Shown: positions 5,228 through 5,262 of the stretch, piece by piece
Numbering within the stretch: position 1 is the stretch's first letter
Layout: every line of letters begins with the position of its first letter
DNA from: Candidatus Adiutrix sp.
GTDB lineage: Bacteria > Desulfobacterota > Desulfarculia > Adiutricales > Adiutricaceae
Length of the DNA: 5,262 nt
Reading direction: 5' to 3'
Assembly: GCA_031285975.1 (NCBI GenBank)
Contig: JAITVE010000417.1
Coordinates: forward strand, 1-5,262
Position numbers and translations under genes: made by a program
Notes under the pieces: generated by a model
What the model was told of the DNA's origin: nothing
The model's database searches: none
Seen by the model: the letters and a program-made list of their open reading frames with translations, nothing else

Positions 5228-5262
5228 CGTTATACCGGCGAAAGCCGGTATCCATGCCTTTC
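5228..5262 (+). repeat. Palindromic repeat copy at right edge
   Basis: ATACCGGC (5232-5239) and GCCGGTAT (5244-5251) form a perfect 8-bp stem with a GAAA tetraloop, identical to the first unit of the tandem block at 106-125. It is followed by CCATGCCTTTC and runs to the window edge, so more of the element may lie beyond. Same orientation as the left-end copies. Confidence 0.85.

Overview
The window looks like a piece of a GC-rich Gram-negative chromosome, most likely a deltaproteobacterium of the Desulfovibrio type. That placement is an inference from codon use (strong G/C preference at third positions), the AT-rich promoters, and the mix of a LysM envelope protein, an OmpA protein and a GufA-type ZIP transporter. 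No RNA gene, CRISPR array, phage gene or transposase is visible.

Layout. Bases 1-600 carry no credible gene. They hold palindromic repeats of the widespread 'GTCATTCC-hairpin-GGAATCCA' type: a degenerate single copy near 20-50, a tandem block of about three 72-73-bp units at 102-298, and an inverted copy at 398-425. A long hairpin lies at 315-354. A sigma70-like promoter at 601-629 and a leader of about 130 nt lead into a three-gene operon on the plus strand: a secreted LysM protein (768-1778), a lipoprotein with a probable DNRLRE/CBM96-like C-terminal half (1795-2484), and an exported ankyrin + thrombospondin-3 + OmpA protein (2517-3671). A strong hairpin terminator (3720-3760) follows. It abuts the ribosome binding site of a ZIP-family divalent metal transporter (3770-4564). 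A bidirectional terminator (4592-4628) separates this from a convergent minus-strand gene of unknown function (4627-5070), which has a near-consensus promoter at 5107-5135. The window closes with another hairpin and another copy of the palindromic repeat (5228-5262).

How the genes fit together. All three operon products carry export signals. Two contain peptidoglycan-binding modules (LysM, OmpA-C) and the third is predicted to be lipid-anchored, so the operon probably builds a periplasmic or outer-membrane-associated assembly that links to the cell wall. This is inferred from domain content and gene order; the function is unknown. The ZIP transporter and the minus-strand gene seem to be separate transcription units. 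The points of most interest are the unusual envelope operon, especially the exported ankyrin-TSP3-OmpA fusion, and the terminator that any ZIP transcript must cross.
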